In this document: piece after piece, positions 58,701 through 64,000 of the stretch
Layout of the letters: each line of letters opens with the position of its first letter
How positions within the stretch are numbered: the first letter of the stretch is position 1
Assembly (NCBI GenBank): GCA_934045905.1
Contig: OW203762.1
Location: forward strand, 47,579,411-47,643,410
From: Leuctra nigra
Lineage: Eukaryota; Arthropoda; Insecta; Plecoptera; Leuctridae
Reading direction: 5' to 3'
DNA: 64,000 nt
The notes under the pieces: model-generated
What the model was told of the DNA's origin: nothing
The model's database searches: none
What the model saw: the letters and a program-made list of their open reading frames with translations, nothing else
Made by a program: the position numbers and the translations under genes

Positions 58701-61700
58701 CTGACCTTGGACCTCCAAAGAGTTCTTACGCCAGAGGTCGCGCAGATCAACATGTCCGTTCATCTTCAATCCAACAGTCGCACTTCCGTTGACAGAAAAC
58801 TCCAGAGGGATTCCAACGATTGTTGGGATCTTGTACGATGCATCGAGGAAGACAAAAGAGTTTGTAAAGTCCACGTCTTTGCCTCCGAAGAGTTTGGCGA
58901 ACAAGTCAATGGGGTTCTTGATGTGAGGATATCCGCCCATCAGGTCATCCATTCCCTGGTATCTCGATGAATGGATCTCATTTCCAAACACTCTAGCATA
59001 AATTGAAGCTTGCGGCTCTTTAGCCAGCTTCCTCTTGGCATTGAATGTGCTGGATAACTGGTCCACACTATTCTCCAAATCATCATCAACTTCACCTCGA
59101 GCTTTCTGCAGCACTTGCTTCAGCGACTTGTCGGGGAAATATCCCCCGGGGCCGAACATGTCCTCTACAATCTGCTCAAATCCCTCGGCCCGAGCGCCCA
59201 CTTCGAACACGTTCACCGACTCTCCGAAGATGTCCAGCGTGAGATTCAACATGGCCGAGCGAGGGAGGTATGACTGTGGCGTGAAGACGACATTGCTCTC
59301 CACCGTCGCACCGGCATTCAGCGAGTCCAAGAATGTCGATGCCTCGTAATTGCGCGAGAACTTGCGCGCGTCGGTCTGGAACTTGTTGCGCAGGAAGTCG
59401 TTGGTCAGCAGGTCGCGGATGTTCTGTTTCCAGCGGCTGGAGGTTTCCTGGAGGTTTGTCAGATGAGTCCACACAAATGAAGCCACTGAAACAAGTCATG
59501 AGTCATCAACATTAATCCTCGCATCTTCTTACAACAGAATCCTTCACTATGTCTTACGTGAAAACAGTTTTATCTTATTGTATCTTGTATGTAAATTATC
59601 CATTATCTTGACTTCTTTTATATGAATAAAATGAGAATGAACAATTAAATATCTGCTTTCACTACCAAAATTCTGTCCATCAGTTGTCAAAAACCAGTAA
59701 TGTTTTCTAGATACTACCTTAATTTAAAACTCAACAAAACAAGGTAAACTTTGTAATATAAGTATGTGTGGAAAGCAACAAGTGATTTCTGCACCTTGGT
59801 TGACCTCCTCCTGATCCAGAGCCAGCTTGACCCGCTGCAACGTGCGAGCGGAGGGACACTGCATGACGGTCAAGTAGGCGGCTACTCTGACCTCCGTCTC
59901 CTGTGCCATGTCCGTGAACACGTCTAGCAGGCTGTGGCGCCAGGAATCTACGCAGCCCATGCGACGGTGGGCGGTGATGGCTGCCAGACGAACTTCCAGT
60001 GGGTTGTCAACATGCTGCAAATTCAATCAGATCATTAGCATTATCAACAGAGTCATATGGTGAGATGGATTCACGTCCTTGACAAGTGAGAAATTTTCAG
60101 CACTTCTTATGTAAATAAAAACTGTAGTAAATAAATATAACTAAGTACCTATTTAATTCAACAAATAATTAGTAAGCTGCATATTTTTTTAACAAGATTT
60201 TTTTAATTTTTCAACATGTGTTAGCAATATGTAAATTATTTTGTAATAAAGCTGAATTTCTCGTTTTATTCTCAAAGAATACAACCCACATTATATTTCC
60301 TTATTGTAAAAGAAAATTTTGTGCTTTTAGTGAAATTTTGATACTCGGCCAGCCCCATGAGTTCAAGCAACTGTACCTTGTAGCACTTGGCGATGTTATC
60401 TTTGTTGACCGGGAGAACACCTGCGTTGCCGATGGCCTTGAGCGCCAGAATCTTCATCTCCATGTCTTGTCGTCCCTTCACGTGACAGCCGTCACCAAGC
60501 AGTCTTTCGATCTTGCCGAGCGCCTCGGCTACAGGCTCCTTGTCTCGGCAGGCTGAGTCGTGCTGACAGAGGCTGTGGATCATGGCTGAGATGCCGAGCA
60601 AGGCCTTGGCTCGGGGAGTCGAGTCCAACAGAGACTGAAAAACAACACTATTGTTTGTAGCATTCTTGTAGATTCCCTACCATTAGATTATAATTTCTCC
60701 ATCACAGTGCTTTAAAATAAGACGTGACTTAGCGAAATTTGGATGACACCTAATTTCCATATCTCAATACCCTGCATTTATATCCGAAGATCTAATCAGA
60801 GGATACACAATTAAAACTAGTTAGTAAACAATACACATGATAAATGTGTACCATCATATTGTTTGACAATCATATGTTACACAATTGAACATAATAGTCT
60901 TTAATGCCAATCTGATGTCAATGTCCCAATGTCTTCTGGGCTTGTAATTACCGATACAGCCATGAGCATGGTAATCGTAGGCCTCTTGATGAAGGTCAGC
61001 GAGGTCAACCAGGAGTCCATCTCCGAGTCCGAGATCTCCCCGCTCTTGTACAAGTCCGTCATCACGGTCATACCGTCCGCACTGCCCACCAGAGGCATCG
61101 CATCCAACAGAAACTTCCTGCACAAAAGAATACTTGTTAAGATTATATTACAACTTGCAAGCCAATGCAGATAAACCCAAGTCTTTACACATTAATATCT
61201 TTCTTGGATAAGTTTACATATGTCAATTTAACACTAGACTATAAAGTTATCAGACTGCAAGAGAATGTCATGAGTGTCTATGGTAAGTCAGGTTACCTTG
61301 TGTGTCCCTCTCTGGTGTGGCTGAAGACTTTAGCAAGCGTGGGGTATCCCGTAGTTCTCAGTGTGGCCACCAGAGCTGCAAAGATCCTCGGAACATCGCT
61401 CTCAACTCCGTTTGCCGTCTTGCGATCCAACTCCTCCAGCGTCGATACGATGGCGGTGGCGCGACTTGTCGAGTCCGTTTCGTCCAGTTCATGTTGGAAC
61501 AACAGCGTTGTCCGTGTTGTGCTGCCCACTGAAATATAGCGATATTTATTAGGAATATTCTATGGGCTATTGACTGGTCAAATATTCTTGGTCTCAATTG
61601 CACTGACTAAATAGTATAAATGAAGTACCTATCTACTGCTAAATGGTAGAAATAGGACTACATACTTTTCCCTTGGTTTTTCAAAAAATTATGTTAATTT

Positions 61701-63650
61701 CCAGTCTTTTAGTGCATTATTTTTTATACACCCACAAACACAATACCTGCGCATGTCTCTCATAAGATAAAATGGGAAATACGTAATTGCTGTGTACCTT
61801 GGAGGTACGTGTTTTAGTTAGCTTTAATCCTAAAAAATTTGATTTGAAGATTTGATTTTACCAAAAATAGTATTTGACTGTCAATTGACCAAAAAAGTAT
61901 TCGACTGATAAGTCCCTATTTATAGATTACATAAATTTTACTGCCGACAAATAAATTACTAAACATATTTTCCACATTAAAACCATGCCATGTGCAAATC
62001 CAGAGAATGAAGAATAAATATACTTATTCAGAAATGGATTGGTCCCATAAAACACTGGTGCAGGTAAAATATCTGAGCTGAACACAAGAAAATGCATGCT
62101 TTATACTCCTCACGGTGCTCACCGATGCGTCCAGGTGTCCCGTCGCTGATCCCGGTTCTCAGCAGGTTCTGCTGCAGCCGAGTGACAGCACCGCTCTCAC
62201 CTTGAGAGAATGGGCGGAAGAGATGGATCTCGTTGCACACGGCAAGCAGCAGAGTGCCCTCCTCGTACGTCACGTAGCAGCTGTGTTCGCTCCTGAAACA
62301 ACCCCAGTGAGGTTACACATCGTCACACGTGCAACAGACACCGCATTCCAAGTAGAAACTACATTTTTAAGTACAACTAATTGCTGTAAGCTAAAAAGGT
62401 AACTAGGTACTTTTCTCTGTTTGACTATTAGTCTGGTAAGCTGCTCTTTCTATAATTCTTTCTGTAAAATCTGACATGAATTGAAATACTAAGCATATTT
62501 ATATTCATATTATTAAAAAGGGAGTTTTAGATCAATTCAATATTTTGTATATGAACTGCAAATTTAAATTACCTTTAAAGGTGTGGGCTCAAATCCCACC
62601 GGAGGTCAAATCTTTTAAATTTACAGTTCATATACATAACATCATCCCACAATGACAATTTTGACAATTTTATTAAATTGTCAAAAAATTTCTACATTTC
62701 AATTAAATATTTGTATTGTAATGAGTGAGTAGAATTCAATGAAAAGTCGTACTTGTTGCTGATAGTAACTCACGTGACAAGTGGCTGGGACTGAGCGTGA
62801 GAGTCATACGGCGCCGACTGCAGGGACAGAAAGTTGTCCATGGGTCGTGCACACGCCACCGGGTTCTTGGACTTCTCAAACAGAACATTGTTGGAGCCAG
62901 TGCCTATGACCACCTTGTATTCCGTCTCGCACTCACCAATCACGTCCGTCTGTAAATAATTTCCACTCTGCTCAAATGCATTCAATAAACACATCCATGT
63001 CATCTAGCAAGATGAACTACCTCTGGTATTTGACAAATTACAAAACCAGGCACAAATAGCAACATATCCATTTCTTTTCTCATGATAAGATGGTATTAAA
63101 ATGTTTTCTGCTTTTCACAACTCTTTGTCCTATGATTTGTGAAATGAATTGCTGCTAAATTCAGCTGTTAATCAGGCAACAATCTAACAAACCCATCCTA
63201 CTTCCGTACAAAGCTTGAGAACAAAAACAACCGAGAAGAGATAGTAAGCTTAAAGTGAAAATCTCATGGTTATAATTAATATCCAGTATATTTACATATT
63301 TCATATCATATCTGTCATGGGTTACTGAGCCTTGTGTGAAACCTTGGAAAAGTGCCACAAACTGCTCTGAACCGAACTAACCGCAGTACAATCTGACTGA
63401 CCTCATAGACTTTGTGATCTGTTTCCAACTGCTTCATGGAGTTCTGGAACATGGACAGAATCCCGCGCTTCACGTTGAGAACCCACGCCGGGTCGTCGCT
63501 GGAGACGCACAGAGCGTCGATCACGCCGTCTTGGAACGAGAACATCAATGCACTGCGTTCCAGCGCGACTTTGAAGTCCTCGGCACGAGACACCGGAGTG
63601 TGTTGTTCCACGCCCGAAGGGACGGAATCCTCCAGCAAAACATTGCCAAG
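33002..63650 (-). CDS. Giant apolipophorin-family large lipid transfer protein, 29 exons, 5' end outside the window
   Basis: This is a secreted lipoprotein scaffold of the vitellogenin/apoB/apolipophorin family that would carry lipid in haemolymph. Twenty-nine exons with GT-AG borders join in one frame to give 18,138 coding bases, about 6,045 residues plus a TGA stop at 33002-33004. Domain order: lipid-transfer (vitellogenin-N) module, residues 1 to about 500; open beta-sheet region to about 1,040; a very long beta-repeat region, about 1,040-5,040; helical segment, about 5,040-5,460; vWD, about 5,470-5,646; C8-like, about 5,647-5,735; vWA-like and Cys-rich end. The signal peptide and perhaps 70-100 N-terminal residues lie beyond 64,000. 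By size and layout it is closer to insect apoLTP-II/I than to apolipophorin-II/I, but I cannot decide. The basic stretch AKRKLAK in the exon at 57839-59485, near where apolipophorins are processed, lacks an RxxR furin site. Confidence 0.95.
37301..38010. mobile_element. hAT-like non-autonomous DNA transposon
   Basis: The ends are inverted repeats starting CAGTGGTACTCAACC (right end GGTTGAGTACCACTG). They are flanked by 8-bp duplications CTCTAACC (37293-37300) and CTCAAACC (38011-38018), 7 of 8 identical. GGGCCGC-rich subterminal sequence is typical of this widespread hAT group. The interior has no coding sequence and contains a 28-base G run at 37433-37460. It is inserted in an intron of the giant apolipoprotein gene. 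Confidence 0.88.
38358..40890 (-). CDS. Helical-region exons of the giant apolipoprotein
   Basis: Exons, 5' to 3': 40634-40890, 40061-40214, 39572-39854, 39076-39217, 38802-38961 and 38358-38638. They encode residues about 5,042-5,466, rich in Leu, Glu, Lys, Gln and Ala with long amphipathic helix-like stretches (for example QTDLLLDQMSVDLD and VKEVRELVEIYNKY). An alpha-helical lipid-binding section just before the vWD domain is the expected position in apolipophorins. Donor and acceptor phases agree through all six exons. For the first, two donors two bases apart are possible; GTGAGT, ending the exon at 40634, is the one that keeps frame with TGG-TAC in the next exon. Confidence 0.9.
41121..51746 (-). 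CDS. 10,626-bp coding exon of the giant apolipoprotein (3,542 codons)
   Basis: This is one uninterrupted frame of 3,542 codons, starting after the acceptor CTTCCAG (Thr-Asn-Leu-Ala) and ending at the donor CAG|GTACAG. The residues are beta-strand-like, alternating hydrophobic and polar. They are organised as a degenerate repeat about 52-60 residues long, with a start like TP(I/F)xxYExLxL; about 27 recognisable starts can be listed, such as TPISGFEVL, SPFRGLEEL, LPIESYENL, SPILGYENI, TPIKQYEIL, TPIKGYEHF, TPFEAYEDV and TPFDDLRTL. Many N-x-S/T sites fit a secreted glycoprotein. In apoB-type proteins such amphipathic beta-strands bind the lipid core. The plus-strand open frames across this exon are antisense shadows. 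Confidence 0.96.
52204..57555 (-). CDS. Seven short beta-region exons of the giant apolipoprotein
   Basis: Exons, 5' to 3': 57306-57555, 56345-56552, 55516-55737, 54917-55128, 54577-54712, 54047-54213 and 52204-52387. They encode residues about 1,040-1,499, a beta-rich, presumably lipid-contacting stretch with few distinctive motifs (for example VVEWQTRQLYRL and SLTTPFPGLEAQSL). The exon at 54047-54213 has no ATG and is short, so it is easy to miss. It is supported by the acceptor after TCTTCAG, the donor AAG|GTCAGT, and conservation of phase on both sides. The intron between it and the 52204-52387 exon carries an RTE-type retrotransposon fragment. Confidence 0.88.
52566..53120 (-). mobile_element. 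RTE-type non-LTR retrotransposon, 3' fragment
   Basis: A frame of about 165 codons ends at the stop at 52629 and contains the conserved end of RTE-like reverse transcriptases: LTYGAVTWGIGNKERSQLEA, KELGVESLSY, RLRWFGHMKRMD, RRRVGRPREKW. A short 3' untranslated stretch follows down to about 52,566. The catalytic RT core is absent, so this is a dead 5'-truncated copy. It sits in an intron of the giant apolipoprotein gene, in the same orientation as that gene. Confidence 0.85.
53525..53665. mobile_element. Small TA-flanked MITE, copy 3, right end missing
   Basis: It begins TACACTCAAACAAATAAAAA and contains TTCCTTGACAATAAATCCTT and ATCAGAGCTCACCTACTAGA as in copy 1. The homology stops near 53,665 without the GAGTGTA end. 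It lies in an intron of the giant apolipoprotein gene. Confidence 0.65.
55757..55783. repeat. (AT)n microsatellite
   Basis: About 13 AT dinucleotides in an intron of the giant apolipoprotein gene. Confidence 0.9.
57839..63650 (-). CDS. Lipid-transfer (vitellogenin-N) module exons of the giant apolipoprotein
   Basis: Exons, 5' to 3': 63402-63650, 62774-62949, 62123-62292, 61297-61528, 60952-61117, 60377-60634, 59795-60014 and 57839-59485. Residues 1-200 form the N-terminal beta-barrel part; visible family signatures are NVKRGILSMFQNSM and the HSCYVTYEEG stretch. Residues about 200-490 are the paired-helix part, for example LGKIERLLGDGC and NPLEVRLAAITAHRRMGC. The 1,647-bp exon carries the following beta-sheet domain, including FGPGGYFPDKSLKQVL and IPTIVGIPLEFSVNGSATV, which are typical of apolipophorins. 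Phases at the joins are 0, 2, 1, 2, 0, 0, 1 and 1 leftover bases and always match the next exon. Known family members use this module to bind and load phospholipid and neutral lipid. Confidence 0.93.
62547..62635. repeat. 22-bp inverted repeat enclosing a tRNA-like T-arm
   Basis: The 22-base arms at 62547-62568 and 62614-62635 differ at one base. Between them lie ACCTTTAAAGGT and GTGGG-CTCAAAT-CCCAC, the latter with the 5-bp stem and 7-base loop of a tRNA T-arm. No complete tRNA can be folded. It lies in an intron of the giant apolipoprotein gene. Confidence 0.6.
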
Positions 63651-64000
63651 CTGCATGAAGACAAGAATTGATGCTTTAAACATGGATTCAGCTGTTATAT
63701 TTAGTCTGCTACTGTGGATTTCAGGTCTAAGATTGGATAATATTTTAGATTTTAATACTTGTGTTTGTAAATTTGACACTTTTTCCTACAAATAACTTAA
63801 TCCAAGGATATAGTAGGGGAGCAAATGTAATTCCGCTCGATTGGAGTGCCGAAATAGATTTTTTCATAATTATCGATTGTTCACATCATTCTTAATATTA
63901 CCTGACGTGCCTTCAATTTTTTTGGTGGCCATCTTGGAAAATATGGCGGAAAACGAGCGAAAAACGTAAATTTTACAAATTATTTAATTGTTGGTAGAGG

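Noticed and set aside
62570..62612. A functional tRNA gene
   Set aside because: Only a T-arm-like hairpin is present; acceptor, D and anticodon arms cannot be formed.
1..64000. CRISPR arrays, bacterial operons or phage genes
   Set aside because: Introns, TATA/initiator promoters, AATAAA signals and metazoan gene families show animal nuclear DNA; no spacer-repeat array is present.

Overview
The window is animal nuclear DNA from an arthropod, most probably an insect. Genes are interrupted by many GT-AG introns, the DNA is AT-rich and full of small transposons and mononucleotide runs, small secreted-protein genes carry a TATA box plus a TCAGT-type initiator, and the dominant gene encodes an apolipophorin-family lipoprotein. 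I cannot name the species; a hemipteran-like lineage is only a guess.

Layout. 1-1.3 kb: a non-LTR retrotransposon on the minus strand with an intact endonuclease domain, running off the left edge. 1.3-17 kb: no gene that I can support; it holds a 21-bp minisatellite, several foldback or terminal-inverted-repeat elements and degenerate dispersed repeats. 17.1-23.1 kb: two small plus-strand secreted-protein genes of the same build (TATA box, minute first exon ending inside the signal peptide, long intron, one main exon). The first encodes a 61-residue Tyr/Ala/Pro-rich peptide and the second a 140-residue His-rich repeat protein with a cuticle-like tail. 24.0-28.1 kb: a four-exon minus-strand gene for AIMP3/EEF1E1, with an opposite-strand frameshifted coding remnant in its first intron. 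28.8-32.0 kb: a divergently transcribed eight-exon gene for a 374-residue predicted tail-anchored protein that I do not recognise, including a tandemly duplicated exon. 33.0-63.7 kb: 29 exons of one minus-strand gene for a very large lipid-transfer apolipoprotein (apolipophorin/apoLTP type), whose 5' end lies beyond 64 kb. Its introns carry a hAT-like element, an RTE-type retrotransposon fragment and other repeats.

I joined exons by checking splice sites and codon phase at each junction. All 28 junctions of the giant gene, all 7 of the tail-anchored gene and all 3 of AIMP3 keep one open frame. The giant gene gives about 6,045 residues inside the window, with a single 10,626-bp coding exon. 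That is much larger than my recollection of typical apolipophorin (about 3,300 residues) or insect apoLTP (about 4,300-4,500).

The genes are not a functional cluster. Lipid transport, a tRNA-synthetase-complex scaffold, secreted cuticle-like peptides and an unknown membrane-anchored protein are simply neighbours, as is usual for an arthropod chromosome.
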